Part shown: in pieces, positions 27,383 through 37,460 of the stretch
Numbering within the stretch: position 1 is the stretch's first letter
Layout of the letters: every line of letters starts with the position of its first letter
Assembly: GCA_016200495.1 (NCBI GenBank)
Contig: JACQES010000319.1
Coordinates: 1-47,504, forward strand
Direction of reading: 5' to 3'
DNA length: 47,504 nt
Origin: Gemmatimonadota bacterium
GTDB taxonomy: Bacteria > Gemmatimonadota > Gemmatimonadetes > Gemmatimonadales > Gemmatimonadaceae
Position numbers and translations under genes: made by a program
Notes under the pieces: generated by a model
What the model saw: the letters and a program-made list of their open reading frames with translations, nothing else
The model's database searches: none
Told to the model about the DNA's origin: nothing

Positions 27383-28665
27383 GCGGCGCCCGCGCGCGGC
27401 GCCCTCGGCGCGCGCACGCCCCGCGCGCCCTTCCGATGCATGGCGATGGCGCAACGGCCACCATCGTCCGCACCGTTCACTCCGGCGTGGTGGGCCTGAC
27501 GGCCGCGGTCCCGGCGCCATTTGCCCGCCGGCTCGGTGGCGTGCGGTTCGTGCAGCGCGGCAGCGTCGAGGAAGCGGTGCACCTCGCGCAGGGGATGGCC
27601 GACAAGTGCGCCGCCAGTCGCGTGCCCCTCGGTGGGCAGAAGGCGCTCATCATCTGCGAGGCGGGGGTGAGCGCCGATCCGGCCGTGCGCGCGGACATGC
27701 TCGCCGCTCACATCCGCGCCACCCTCGCGCTCGAGGCCCGCGGATTGTACGGGCCGGACATGGGCTGCGGATCGGAGGTGCTCGACCGGCTGGCCGGCCA
27801 GCCCCCCTTCGCTGACCACGTCACGGGACTCTCCGAGTCGTGCTTCGGCGTGGACATCAACGGGCGCGCGCTGACGGCGCACGGCGTGGTGGCCGCCCTC
27901 GAGGCGTTCGAGCGCCTGGCGCGGCCGGTTGGTCGCTCGGCGGCGATCCAGGGCTTCGGGATGGTCGGCGCTCCGGTGGCGGCGGAACTCGTCGCGCGCG
28001 GATTCGCCGTGAAGGCGGTGTCGAACGCGCGGGGCGTCCTGCACGATCCGAACGGTCTCGACATCCCCGCCCTTCTCGAACTGTGGCGCGCGCATGGGGA
28101 TGGCTGCCTCGACGCATACCAGGCCCGGCCGGTTGCGGGCGCCCGTGCGTCGACCCTGCGTGCGGACCCCGATCTCCTGTTCGCCATTCCGGTGGATGTC
28201 CTCGTGCCCGCCGCCCGCACGACCGTGCTGGCCTGCCGGGACGAACTGACGTCGGCTCGGGACGAGAACCCGAACGTGGTCGCGATCGAGCGCTTTCTCG
28301 ACGACACGGGCTGCACCCTGATCGCGCAGGCGGCCAATCGTCCGTTGTCCCCCGCCGCGGAATCGGCCGCGGAAGCGCGCGGCGTGGCCCTCCTGCCCGA
28401 CGTGCTGATCAACCACGGCGGGATGGTCGGCTGCTACGCGGAATGGCGCTACCGCCACCTCCTCGCCGACGGGACGATCTCCGCGGATGAACTCGCGGCG
28501 CAGTGCCGCGCGTACTCGGCGCGCGTCGCGGAGGAGAACGTGCGCGCGCTGCTGGCACACGCGGGCCCGGCGCGTACCGCGACGGCCGACATCATCCAGG
28601 CCAACCGGCGCGCGATGGACTCGCTCGACTCGTACGACGACCTGTTCACCCTCGAGCCCACCTGA
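27379..28665 (+). CDS. Glu/Leu/Phe/Val dehydrogenase family protein (atypical)
   Basis: LGGVRFVQRGSVEEAVHLAQGMADKCAASRVPLGGQKALI; GPDMGCGSE; AAIQGFGMVGAPVA; LLPDVLINHGGMVGCYAEW. Confidence 0.88.
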   Translation: MSGARARRPRRAHAPRALPMHGDGATATIVRTVHSGVVGLTAAVPAPFARRLGGVRFVQRGSVEEAVHLAQGMADKCAASRVPLGGQKALIICEAGVSADPAVRADMLAAHIRATLALEARGLYGPDMGCGSEVLDRLAGQPPFADHVTGLSESCFGVDINGRALTAHGVVAALEAFERLARPVGRSAAIQGFGMVGAPVAAELVARGFAVKAVSNARGVLHDPNGLDIPALLELWRAHGDGCLDAYQARPVAGARASTLRADPDLLFAIPVDVLVPAARTTVLACRDELTSARDENPNVVAIERFLDDTGCTLIAQAANRPLSPAAESAAEARGVALLPDVLINHGGMVGCYAEWRYRHLLADGTISADELAAQCRAYSARVAEENVRALLAHAGPARTATADIIQANRRAMDSLDSYDDLFTLEPT

Positions 28666-28690
28666 CGGACCACCTACCGGGGATCCACCG

Positions 28691-29248
28691 ATGCAGCATC
28701 GAACGATAGCCTTTCCCGCGTACTCCGAATACTCGAACGCGACCCTCCTCGCCGCGTTCACGGCCGGTGCCGCGCGCCTGCGCGCCTCGCTCGCCGGGCT
28801 GTCCGACGCGCAGTGCCATACGCGGGTGCGCGGGCCCACGCGCTGGTCCATCCACGAGATCGTGCTGCACATTGCCGACTCGGAGACGCAGGGCACGTTC
28901 CGCATCCGCAAGGTGTGGTCCGATCCGCCCGCGACCTGGCCGATCTTCGACCAGGACGTGTGGGCCAAGGAGCTGGACTATGCGGCCTCGGGTGCACCGG
29001 CGCGCGAACGGGCCCTCACCCTGCTGGAACTGCTGCGCGAGCGCACGGCGCCGCTGTTCGCTCGCGCGACCGACGCGGACTGGGCCAAGTGGGGCACGCA
29101 CCCCGAGTTCGGCCGGATGACCCTGCGCAACCTGCTGGAGCTGTACGCCGACCACGTCGAGCGTCACATCGAGCAGGTCCTCGAGTCCCGGCGGCTGCTG
29201 GGTCACCCGCTGGAGATGGACGCCCCGTTGCCGCGCCGGCTCTACTGA
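28691..29248 (+). CDS. DinB-family protein
   Basis: [24 protein letters not shown]...[20 protein letters not shown]; DinB-like His positions. Confidence 0.85.
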   Translation: MQHRTIAFPAYSEYSNATLLAAFTAGAARLRASLAGLSDAQCHTRVRGPTRWSIHEIVLHIADSETQGTFRIRKVWSDPPATWPIFDQDVWAKELDYAASGAPARERALTLLELLRERTAPLFARATDADWAKWGTHPEFGRMTLRNLLELYADHVERHIEQVLESRRLLGHPLEMDAPLPRRLY

Positions 29249-29301
29249 TCCGTCGGCGCCGGTGCGGCCGCGGGCGCGTCGGCGAGGGCGGTCGGCGCGC
29301 C

Positions 29302-29318
29302 CGCGACGTTACGTCGCG
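29302..29318. promoter_or_regulatory. Perfect inverted repeat upstream of a CocE/NonD hydrolase
   Basis: CGCGACGT-T-ACGTCGCG, 52 bp before the ATG at 29371. Confidence 0.45.
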
Positions 29319-29370
29319 GAGTCCGCCGGGCGATATTCGGGGACGTCGTCGACCCGAGCCCCGCGTCGCC

Positions 29371-31341
29371 ATGAACTCCGCCGGCCGCCTCGCCCTCCTC
29401 GCCGCGACCCTGTTCGCGAGCGCCCCGTCCGCCCACGCGCAGCCGCAGGCGCCGACCGCCGAGGCGCAGGCGCGGCTCCGCGCACGGCGCGACTCCCTCG
29501 AAGCCGAGCTGCAGCGCGTGGCGGTCGTGGACCGCAAGCGCATGGTGGCCATGCGCGATGGCGTGCGCATGCAGGCGGACATCTACCGCCCGAAGAACGC
29601 GACCGACGGCGTGCCCGTCATCTTCAGCCGCACCCCGTACAACTTCAACTGGTGGGACGTGCGCCTCGGCGCGCCGTCGGACATGAGCACCGCGCTCGAG
29701 GCGGTGAAGCGCGGCTACGCGTACGTGATCATGAACGAGCGCGGCCACTTCTACTCCGAGGGGAACTACGACATCCTCGGCGCGCCGCTCTCCGACGGCA
29801 CCGACGCCATTCAGTGGATATCCGGACAGCCGTGGTCGAACGGCAAGGTGGGGCTGATCGGGTGCTCGAGCACGGCCGAGTGGCAGATGGCGGTGGCGGC
29901 GCAGGCGCCCAAGGGGCTGGCGACGATCATTCCGCAGGGCTTCGGTGCGGGGGTCGGGCGCGTGGCGCCCTATTTCGAGCAGGGGAACTGGTACCGGGGC
30001 GGCGCGGTGCAGATGCTGTTCATCGCGTGGCTGTATGGCGAGCAGAACCAGGTGCGGCCGATGTTCCCGCCCAACGCCACGCAGGCGCAGCTGATCCAGG
30101 CGTCCAAGCTGTTCGACCTGGCGCCGCAGATGCCGCCGGTGGACTGGGACAAGGCGCTGGCCAAGCTGCCGAGCATCAGCATCATGGAGGCGGTGGGGGG
30201 CCCCCGGGGGATCTTCGCCGACTCGATGGAGGGGATCGCGACCGGCGGCGCGATGATGAAGCGGAAGCCCAACGACCCGGCGTGGTACAAGGGCGGGCTC
30301 TTCCACGACGACATGGTGATCAACGTGCCGGGGCTCTGGTTCATGTCGTGGTACGACGTGAGCGTCGGGCCGAACCTCGCGACGTACAACCACGTGCGGA
30401 AGACGGCGCGCTCCGAGATCGCGAACCAGCAGTACGCGGTGATCGCGCCGGTGCTCCACTGCTCGTACAAGCGCGCGACGGAGAACACCATCGTGGGCGA
30501 GCGGAGCGTGGGTGACGCGCGCCTGGACTATGACGCGCTCACTTTCGGGTGGTTCGACCACTTCCTCAAGGGGGAGCAGAACGGGCTGCTCGACACGCTG
30601 CCCAGGATCCGCTACTTCACGATGGGCGCGAACAAGTGGCAGACCACGGACACGTGGCCGCCGCGCGGCGCGGAGACGCTCGCGTTCTATCTCTCGAGCG
30701 ACGGCGGCGCGAACACCAAGGACGGCAACGGGCAGCTCACGCTCACGCCCCCGAAGACGGACAAGCCCGACACCTTCGAGTACGATCCGATGCACCCGGT
30801 GCCGAGCTACGGCGGCAACGTCTGCTGCACGGGGAACGCGGTGAGGGGCGGCGCCTTCGACCAGCAGCAGATGGAGGCGCGGAAGGACATCCTCGTCTAC
30901 ACGAGCGAGCCGCTCAAGGAGGGGATGGAAGTGAGCGGCCCCGTGGAGCTCACCGTGTACGTGAGCACCAACGTCAAGGACACCGACTTCACGGTGAAGC
31001 TCATCGACGTGGGCCCCGACGGAAAGGCCTACAACCTGGACGAGTCCATCCAGCGCGCGCGCTACCGCGAGGGCTACGACAAGGAAGTGTTCATGGAGCC
31101 GGGCAAGGTGTACCCGGTCAAGATCGGGCCGCTCACCACGAGCAACTACTTCGCGCCGGGGCACCGCCTCCGGATCGAGGTGTCGAGCTCGAACTTCCCG
31201 CGCTTCGACCGGAACATGAACACTGGCGGCAGGAACTATGATGAAGTGACGGGGCCGGTGGCGACGAACGTGGTGCACCACTCGACCAGGTATCCCACCA
31301 AGCTCACGGTGACGGTTGTGAAGAAGGCGCCGCAGCCGTAG
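29371..31341 (+). CDS. CocE/NonD family hydrolase (X-Pro dipeptidyl-peptidase S15-like), secreted
   Basis: Signal [77 protein letters not shown]-terminal jelly roll. Confidence 0.92.
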   Translation: MNSAGRLALLAATLFASAPSAHAQPQAPTAEAQARLRARRDSLEAELQRVAVVDRKRMVAMRDGVRMQADIYRPKNATDGVPVIFSRTPYNFNWWDVRLGAPSDMSTALEAVKRGYAYVIMNERGHFYSEGNYDILGAPLSDGTDAIQWISGQPWSNGKVGLIGCSSTAEWQMAVAAQAPKGLATIIPQGFGAGVGRVAPYFEQGNWYRGGAVQMLFIAWLYGEQNQVRPMFPPNATQAQLIQASKLFDLAPQMPPVDWDKALAKLPSISIMEAVGGPRGIFADSMEGIATGGAMMKRKPNDPAWYKGGLFHDDMVINVPGLWFMSWYDVSVGPNLATYNHVRKTARSEIANQQYAVIAPVLHCSYKRATENTIVGERSVGDARLDYDALTFGWFDHFLKGEQNGLLDTLPRIRYFTMGANKWQTTDTWPPRGAETLAFYLSSDGGANTKDGNGQLTLTPPKTDKPDTFEYDPMHPVPSYGGNVCCTGNAVRGGAFDQQQMEARKDILVYTSEPLKEGMEVSGPVELTVYVSTNVKDTDFTVKLIDVGPDGKAYNLDESIQRARYREGYDKEVFMEPGKVYPVKIGPLTTSNYFAPGHRLRIEVSSSNFPRFDRNMNTGGRNYDEVTGPVATNVVHHSTRYPTKLTVTVVKKAPQP

Positions 31342-31367
31342 GCCACCCGCACGCCGGAGGACGTCCC

Positions 31368-31829
31368 ATGCAGTCGCTCGAACACCGCATTCCGCCGCCG
31401 CTGGTCGCCCTCGTGACGGGGGTGCTGATGTGGCTCGCCGTGCGCGGCGGCGCCGCGGCGCCCTTCGCGTGGGACGCGCGTCACGTCGGCAGCCTCGTGC
31501 TCGCGGGCGCGGGGTTGCTGATCGCCGTGTCGGGCGCGCTCACCTTCCGCCTGGCCGGCACGACGCTCAATCCGCACACGATCGAGAAGGCGTCGTCGCT
31601 GGTGACGCACGGCATCTTCCGCGTCACGCGGAACCCGATGTACCTCGGGCTCACCGTGGTCCTCACCGCGTGGGCCGGCTGGCTGGGCTCCCCGTGGCTC
31701 CTCGCGGGGCCCGCGCTCTGCGCGCTCTTCCTGAACCGCTTCCAGGTCCTGCCCGAGGAGCGCGTGATGCGCGAGAAGTTCGGCCAGGCGTACATGGACT
31801 ACTGCGCGCGCGTCGGACGCTGGATCTGA
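31368..31829 (+). CDS. Isoprenylcysteine carboxyl methyltransferase / PEMT-like membrane protein
   Basis: THGIFRVTRNPMYLGLTVVLTAWA...EERVMREKFGQAYMDYCARVGRWI. Confidence 0.9.
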   Translation: MQSLEHRIPPPLVALVTGVLMWLAVRGGAAAPFAWDARHVGSLVLAGAGLLIAVSGALTFRLAGTTLNPHTIEKASSLVTHGIFRVTRNPMYLGLTVVLTAWAGWLGSPWLLAGPALCALFLNRFQVLPEERVMREKFGQAYMDYCARVGRWI

Positions 31830-31920
31830 CCGCGCGCTCGATCGGTGCGGGGGCCGGCCTCACGTGCGCGCGGGCGGCGCATACCATGCGGGCGCGCGTG
31901 CGCACCGAACCGGCGCGTCG

Positions 31921-32184
31921 TCACGGCACCCGCGCCGCCGCCTCCGGCGACGTGATCGCCGGGTGCACCTCGAACTCGACCAGGTCGGCCCAGTTGGCCA
32001 TCCACTGGTCGAGCAGCGCGCGATCGTCGCACGCCATCACCTGCCAGCACGTGGTCATGTCGTCGCTCACCCAGCTCGTGACGTAGGTGAGCCCGTCGGG
32101 GGCGAGGCGCCCCTGGGCGCGGAAGCGGTGGTAGACGGGGACGGGGTTCCCGCCCTTGAACCGCTCGATCACCATGTAGTGCAT
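31921..32184 (-). CDS. DUF3303 domain protein
   Basis: MHYMVIERFKGGNPVPVYHRFRAQGRLAPDGLTYVTSWVSDDMTTCWQVMACDDRALLDQWMANWADLVEFEVHPAITS. Confidence 0.88.
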   Translation of the reverse strand: MHYMVIERFKGGNPVPVYHRFRAQGRLAPDGLTYVTSWVSDDMTTCWQVMACDDRALLDQWMANWADLVEFEVHPAITSPEAAARVP

Positions 32185-32201
32185 CGGAGCCTCCGGGCGC
32201 G

Positions 32202-34037
32202 CTACGGCAGCACGCTCAGTTCGAGGTGCGACGGTGCGCTGGCCGAGTGGTGCACGCGGTGTTCCTGCGCGCGGTAGTCGCCCGGCTTCGCGCGGAAGAT
32301 GTTGGGGACGAAGGTCTGCGGGTTCCGGTCGTAGAGCGGGAACCAGGTGCTCTGCACCTGCACCATGAGCCGGTGCCCCGCCTTGACGGTGTACGCCTGC
32401 TGGTGCAGGTCCACCGTGTACGGGAGCACGGCGTTCGCCTTGATCGGGCGCGCGACGTCGAACCCCTCGCGGTAGCGCCCGCGCAGGATGTCGCTCGCGA
32501 TCATCAGTTCGTAGCCGCGCATCGGCGCGCGGTCCACGCCCGAGTCGGGGTACACGTCAATCAGCTTGACCACCCAGTCGGCGTCGGTGCCGGTGGTCGA
32601 GGCGAAGAGCCTGGCCACCACGCCGCCCGCGATCACGAGGTCGCGCTCCAGCGAGGCCGACTGCCAGGTGAGCACGTCGGGGCGCCCGTCCACGAACCGC
32701 TGGTCGCGCACGAGCCACGTTTCCCACTCGACGTACGAGGGGATCGGCCGCGGGCGATAGGGCACGGGTGACGCGGGATCGGAGGTGAAGCGCGTGAAGC
32801 CCGACGCGGCGGTGCCGGGCTCGAACGCCAGCGTGCCGTGCTCGCGGAGGTACAGCTTGCGCACCGCGGCCGCGCGCGGCGGCCACGCGTCGAAGGTGCG
32901 CCACTGGTTGGTGCCGGCGTCGAACACGGTCGCGACGGGGATCTCGCCGTCCACGCGATCGTGCAGCCACCGGCGGAAGAAGCGCGCCTGCAGCGCGCGG
33001 AAATCGTCGCCGGTGTTGCGGCCGAAGCGGATGGCGCCGAGCGAGTCGCCGGCCTCGTCGTACCACTCGCCGTGGAACCAGGGCCCGATGACGATGCGGC
33101 TCAGGCCGGCCGTGTCCGTCTTCGCGAGTGCCCTGAACGACGCCTGCGGCCCGTAGCCATCTTCCTGGTCCCAGAAGCCGCCGACGGTGAGCGTCGGGAT
33201 GGTGGTGTGCGTGAGGTAGCGGTCCACGGCGCGGTCGCGCCAGACGGCGTCGTACGCCGGGTGCTCGACGAAGCGCTGCCAGGTCGGCCACCTGGCCGCG
33301 CCCGTGAAGGCGGCGAGCGAGTCGAGCGTCGGGAACGCGCGATACCAGTCGTAGGTGTCCCAGCGGGTGATGCGGAGCGGCCCGGTGCCCGCGGCCTTCG
33401 CCTCGCGACCGTGCACCCACTCGATGCCGTACGACTGGCGGAACGCGCCTTGGTGGAAGAAGTCGTCGCCCATCCACGTGTCCACCATCGGCGCCTGCGG
33501 GCTCATGGCCTTGAGCGCGGGGTGCGGTTCGACCATCGCCGCGTTCACGAGGTAGCCGGGGTACGAGATGCCGAGCATCCCCACCTTGTGCGCGGCCTGC
33601 GGCACGTTGGCGAAGAGCCACTCGATCGTGTCCCACGTGTCGGTGGCCTCGTCGATGCTGCGCGGGTCCCTGCGGTCGCGCGGCGGGCGGTTCATCACGA
33701 ACGTCCCCTCGGACTGGTGCTGTCCGCGGATGTCCTGGAAGACGAACACGTAGCCGTCGGCGATCAGCTCCTTGAAGGCGACCGCGATGTTGACGGTGCC
33801 GCCCCATCCCGCCGTGCCGTACGGGGTGCGCGACAGCAGCACGGGAAGCGCCGCGGACGCACGCTTCGGCACGAGGACCACCGTGAACAGCTTCACCCCG
33901 TCCCGCATGGGGATCATCGCCTCGCGCCGCTCGAACAGCGCGTCGACGCGGGGATCGGCCGGGCGCTGCGCGCCGACGGCCTGCACCGATGCGGAGACGA
34001 ACGCGAGGGCGGCGAGCGGGGCAATCAACGAGCGCAT
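32202..34037 (-). CDS. CocE/NonD family hydrolase (S15-like), secreted
   Basis: Signal MRSLIAPLAALAFVSASVQAVGAQ; VGMLGISYPGYLVNAAMVEPHPALKAMSPQAP; C-terminal jelly roll. Confidence 0.92.
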   Translation of the reverse strand: MRSLIAPLAALAFVSASVQAVGAQRPADPRVDALFERREAMIPMRDGVKLFTVVLVPKRASAALPVLLSRTPYGTAGWGGTVNIAVAFKELIADGYVFVFQDIRGQHQSEGTFVMNRPPRDRRDPRSIDEATDTWDTIEWLFANVPQAAHKVGMLGISYPGYLVNAAMVEPHPALKAMSPQAPMVDTWMGDDFFHQGAFRQSYGIEWVHGREAKAAGTGPLRITRWDTYDWYRAFPTLDSLAAFTGAARWPTWQRFVEHPAYDAVWRDRAVDRYLTHTTIPTLTVGGFWDQEDGYGPQASFRALAKTDTAGLSRIVIGPWFHGEWYDEAGDSLGAIRFGRNTGDDFRALQARFFRRWLHDRVDGEIPVATVFDAGTNQWRTFDAWPPRAAAVRKLYLREHGTLAFEPGTAASGFTRFTSDPASPVPYRPRPIPSYVEWETWLVRDQRFVDGRPDVLTWQSASLERDLVIAGGVVARLFASTTGTDADWVVKLIDVYPDSGVDRAPMRGYELMIASDILRGRYREGFDVARPIKANAVLPYTVDLHQQAYTVKAGHRLMVQVQSTWFPLYDRNPQTFVPNIFRAKPGDYRAQEHRVHHSASAPSHLELSVLP

Positions 34038-34209
34038 GGCGGGTCCAGGTCGGTGAAAGGATGTCCCTGCGAGAACAACGGAGCCTCGATCTCGCCGAGC
34101 ACGCATCCCGGAAACGATACGTGCGCGACGCCGACGGCAAGGCGCGACGCCTCTTCGGCCCGTCGCACGCCCCCACCGAGGAGCGCGCGCCCGCCGCGCG
34201 CCGACCGCG

Positions 34210-34743
34210 TCAATCGAGCCAGCGTGCGAGCGCCGCGAGGTCCGGGAGCACGGTGAGCGCGTCGCGCTGCGACGCGCGCACGAGCCCGGCGCCGGCGGCG
34301 TGGGCGATGAACGCGAGCAGTCCGTCGTAGAAGCCGGCCACGTTCACGAGCGCGATCGGCTTGGCATGGAGCCCCAGGTGGCGCCAGGTCCAGACTTCCA
34401 TCAACTCGTCGAGCGTGCCGATGCCGCCCGGGATCGCCACGAACGCGTCGGCCAGTTCGGCCATGCGCGCCTTGCGCTCGTGCATCGAGTCCACGAGTTC
34501 GAGTCGCGTGAGGGCCCGGTGCCCCACCTCGCGGTCGGCGAGATGGCGCGGCAGCACGCCGACGACCTCGCCGCCGGCCGCGAGGGCGGCGTCGGCGACG
34601 ACCCCCATGAGCCCGACGCTGGCGCCGCCGTAGACGATCGCGATGCGGCGGGCCGCCGCCTCGCGACCCAGCGCGCCCGCGACCTCGGCGAAACGCGCAT
34701 CCGTCCCGAGGGCGGAGCCGCAGAACACGGCGAGGGCACGCAT
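34210..34743 (-). CDS. LOG-family protein (TIGR00730; cytokinin riboside 5'-monophosphate phosphoribohydrolase-like)
   Basis: MHERKARMAELADAFVAIPGGIGTLDELMEVWTWRHLGLHAKPIALVN (PGGxGTxxE). Confidence 0.93.
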   Translation of the reverse strand: MRALAVFCGSALGTDARFAEVAGALGREAAARRIAIVYGGASVGLMGVVADAALAAGGEVVGVLPRHLADREVGHRALTRLELVDSMHERKARMAELADAFVAIPGGIGTLDELMEVWTWRHLGLHAKPIALVNVAGFYDGLLAFIAHAAGAGLVRASQRDALTVLPDLAALARWLD

Positions 34744-34750
34744 CCGCGGG

Positions 34751-34918
34751 TCAGGTCGGAGTCACGCGATGCGTGGCGGCGACGACGCACGCCGCGTGTC
34801 CGAGCACGCGCTCGCCTTCCTTGAGCCGCGTCGGCGTCGGCTTCCACCCGCGCGCGAGCCGGTCGTGCAGCAGCGCGTCCGCATCGGGCATCACCGGCCA
34901 GACGGCGACCGCCGTCAC
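34751..34918 (-). CDS. Small hypothetical protein (GTG start)
   Basis: VTAVAVWPVMPDADALLHDRLARGWKPTPTRLKEGERVLGHAACVVAATHRVTPT*; protein-like composition, missing from the ORF track. Confidence 0.4.
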   Translation of the reverse strand: MTAVAVWPVMPDADALLHDRLARGWKPTPTRLKEGERVLGHAACVVAATHRVTPT

Positions 34919-34927
34919 GGAGCCGAG

Positions 34928-35197
34928 TCAGGTGGTGTCGAAGGCGAGCCAGCGCGCGGGACCGAGGGCGAGCACGACATCGTGCGTGTACTCGTCCTGC
35001 GTGATGATGGCCTCGGGGGCGCGGGGCGGGGTGAGCGCGCGTGCCCACGCGAGCACGTCGCCCAGGGTGTGCAGGCGGACGAGCGCCTCGCGCTCGGTCT
35101 CCGCGCAGGTGGCGGTGCCGACGGTGCGGATCGGGACGTCGCGACCCGACGGCGTGCGCGCATGGCGCCGGCCGTCGTGCTCGGGCTCATGACCCAG
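34928..35197 (-). CDS. Small hypothetical protein, start unresolved
   Basis: ...RDVPIRTVGTATCAETEREALVRLHTLGDVLAWARALTPPRAPEAIITQDEYTHDVVLALGPARWLAFDTT*; protein-like frame without an ATG near the expected start. Confidence 0.4.
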   Translation of the reverse strand: MGHEPEHDGRRHARTPSGRDVPIRTVGTATCAETEREALVRLHTLGDVLAWARALTPPRAPEAIITQDEYTHDVVLALGPARWLAFDTT

Positions 35198-37397
35198 GGT
35201 GGTAGCTCCGCTCGGCGTGGCCCACGAGCTGGTCGGGATAGAAGTAGACCTCGCGCAGCCCGCCCGTGGTGTAGCGCTGCGCCTGGTCGTTGAAGTGCTT
35301 CGAGGTGCGGTCGCCGCTCTCGCCGCCCGCGGTGATGGCGCGGGCGCGCACCTTGGGTCCGAACTCCACGATCGCGACGAACGAGTTGCCGCTCGTGCCA
35401 TACCACTTCTTCGTGCCGGGCCAGGGCCGCGAGCCGAACGCGGCGAGCGAGCCCCAGCGCGACGACGTGAACGCCACCGGGAGGCTCGGTGCCTTGTCGT
35501 CGAACGGATGCACGATGTCGTCGGTGAGGCGCTGGAAGCGGTTGATGTCGCCCCACGGCGTCTTCCAGGTGCCGAAGTCGCGGGTGAGCTGCTGGACCGC
35601 GGCCTGCAGCGACGCGATCGCCATCTCGGCCGGCGCCGCGGCGGGAATCTGCGAGCCGCGCTTGGGGCCCGTGGTCAGGAAGTCGGAGACGGCGAGGTCC
35701 TCGGACTCGGCGTCCGCACGCGCACGGCGCCAGACGTCCTCGCCCCAGAAGATGGCGACCGACGTGGCGATGGAGTTCGCACCGAAGCGCATGTCCCACT
35801 TGCGGAGCACTTCGATCGGCTCGGCGAGCTCGGCCTTGCGCTTGTCGCTCGCGGGGAGCGCGTCGTACGCCTTGAGGAGCGGCGGCAGCAGCTGCCAGAA
35901 GGCGGGGAGCTCCGAGTCGAACGCCGCATCGATCACGCCCTGCGGCGTGAACGCCTTGCCGGCGGAGAGGACCTTGATCGCGTGGAGGCCGCGCGGGCTC
36001 TCGGTGCCCATCTCCATGTACGAAGGAAATGCCCGCTTCTTCGGGCTCGCGTCGCCGGCGGCGGAGAATGGCCAGTTGTTGACGTTCTGGATCCAGCCGG
36101 TGGACGGGTTGATCACGTTGGGCGACTCGTCCACGGCATGGACGCCCTTCCACTCGGTGGCCGGGTTGCTGCCGTCCACGGGGCGGCGCCAGTTGAAGCT
36201 GGTGTCGCGCTTCGGGATGAAGTTGGCGTGGAAGTAGGCGATGTCGCCGTCGGCGTCGGCGAAGACGGTGTTGTTCGACGAGTTGGTGTGGAACTCGAGC
36301 GTCTGCCTGAACTCCTTGAGCGACCGCGCCTTGGTGCGCAGGAACGACTGCTGCAGCGCCTTGAGCGGCTCGTTCATCATCCGGATCGCGATCCACTTGC
36401 CGCCATCCTCGCGGACGACGGGGCCGTGGTGCGTGTGCCACGTGGTGACGGTGCGCGTGGCGAGCGAGCCGTCGGCGGCCTTGTAGCGGAGCGTGACCGG
36501 CTTCGCGGTCACGGCGCGCTGCTGCCCGCCGTAGGCGTAGGTCCAGCCGCTGCCCTTGGCGGTCACCGTTTCCACGTACTCGTCGATCGCGTCCACGCCG
36601 CTCGAGGTGTGCATCCACCCGGTCTTCTCGTTGAAGCCCTGATAGATGAAGAACTGGCCCCAGGTCGAGGCGCCGTAGGCGTTCAGTCCCTCGTCGCTCG
36701 TGACCTGCAGCTCCGAGCGGAAGAAGAACGACGTGTGCGGGTTGATCCAGAGCATCGCGTGCTTCGACGCCGAGCGCGACGGCGCGATGGCGAAGCCGTT
36801 GGAACCCGTGGGCTCCTCGGGGGGGCCGTCGCCGCGGCTCGCGGAGGCGGGGCGCGGACCGGTCACCTTGTACAGCGCCGCGAGGCGCCCCTCGTCGACG
36901 CGCTCGATGTCGCCGCCGATCGAGCCCTCGCTGAACGAGAGCGCCATCCACGGCTCGAAGCGCGCGAGCACGCGCGGCTTCACGGCCGGGTGGGTCGAGA
37001 GATAGAAGTTGAGGCCGTCGGCCCACGCATCCATCAGCGCCCTGAGCCACGCGGGCGCCTGGCCGTAGTAGCCCTTGAGCGTCGCCTCATCAATGAAGAG
37101 CCGCTGCCGCAGGTCGCGCGCGAGCAGCGCCTCGCCCTCGGCTTCGGCCATGCGGCCAAGCGCGTTGAGGTAGTTCACCTCGATCCGGTTGAAGTCGTCC
37201 TCGGCCTGGGCGTAGATCATGCCGAAGACGGCATCGGCGTCGCTGGGGCCCTTCACGTGGGCGATCCCCCAGTCGTCGCGCGTGATGGTGACCCTGGCGG
37301 CCCGCTGGGCCCAGCGCGCGCGCTCGGCGTCCTGGGCATGGGCGCGCGGGGCGGCGCAGGCGACGAGCAGGGCAAGGATGGCGACGGTTTTGTGCAT
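35187..37397 (-). CDS. Penicillin acylase family protein (Ntn hydrolase)
   Basis: MHKTVAILALLVACAAPRAHA signal; VTITRDDWGIAHVKGPSDADAVFGMIYAQAEDDFNRIE; PTGSNGFAIAPSRSASKHAMLWINPH self-cleavage region. Confidence 0.93.
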   Translation of the reverse strand: MHKTVAILALLVACAAPRAHAQDAERARWAQRAARVTITRDDWGIAHVKGPSDADAVFGMIYAQAEDDFNRIEVNYLNALGRMAEAEGEALLARDLRQRLFIDEATLKGYYGQAPAWLRALMDAWADGLNFYLSTHPAVKPRVLARFEPWMALSFSEGSIGGDIERVDEGRLAALYKVTGPRPASASRGDGPPEEPTGSNGFAIAPSRSASKHAMLWINPHTSFFFRSELQVTSDEGLNAYGASTWGQFFIYQGFNEKTGWMHTSSGVDAIDEYVETVTAKGSGWTYAYGGQQRAVTAKPVTLRYKAADGSLATRTVTTWHTHHGPVVREDGGKWIAIRMMNEPLKALQQSFLRTKARSLKEFRQTLEFHTNSSNNTVFADADGDIAYFHANFIPKRDTSFNWRRPVDGSNPATEWKGVHAVDESPNVINPSTGWIQNVNNWPFSAAGDASPKKRAFPSYMEMGTESPRGLHAIKVLSAGKAFTPQGVIDAAFDSELPAFWQLLPPLLKAYDALPASDKRKAELAEPIEVLRKWDMRFGANSIATSVAIFWGEDVWRRARADAESEDLAVSDFLTTGPKRGSQIPAAAPAEMAIASLQAAVQQLTRDFGTWKTPWGDINRFQRLTDDIVHPFDDKAPSLPVAFTSSRWGSLAAFGSRPWPGTKKWYGTSGNSFVAIVEFGPKVRARAITAGGESGDRTSKHFNDQAQRYTTGGLREVYFYPDQLVGHAERSYHPGS

Positions 37398-37460
37398 CCC
37401 GAATGGTCGCAGGGCGCCCGGATGCCCGCAACGCCCGCGCGACGGGCGACAGAATCCCGA

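Noticed and set aside
34025-34213. 62-aa minus ORF between the CocE/NonD and LOG genes
   Set aside because: Low coding character and no recognisable family.
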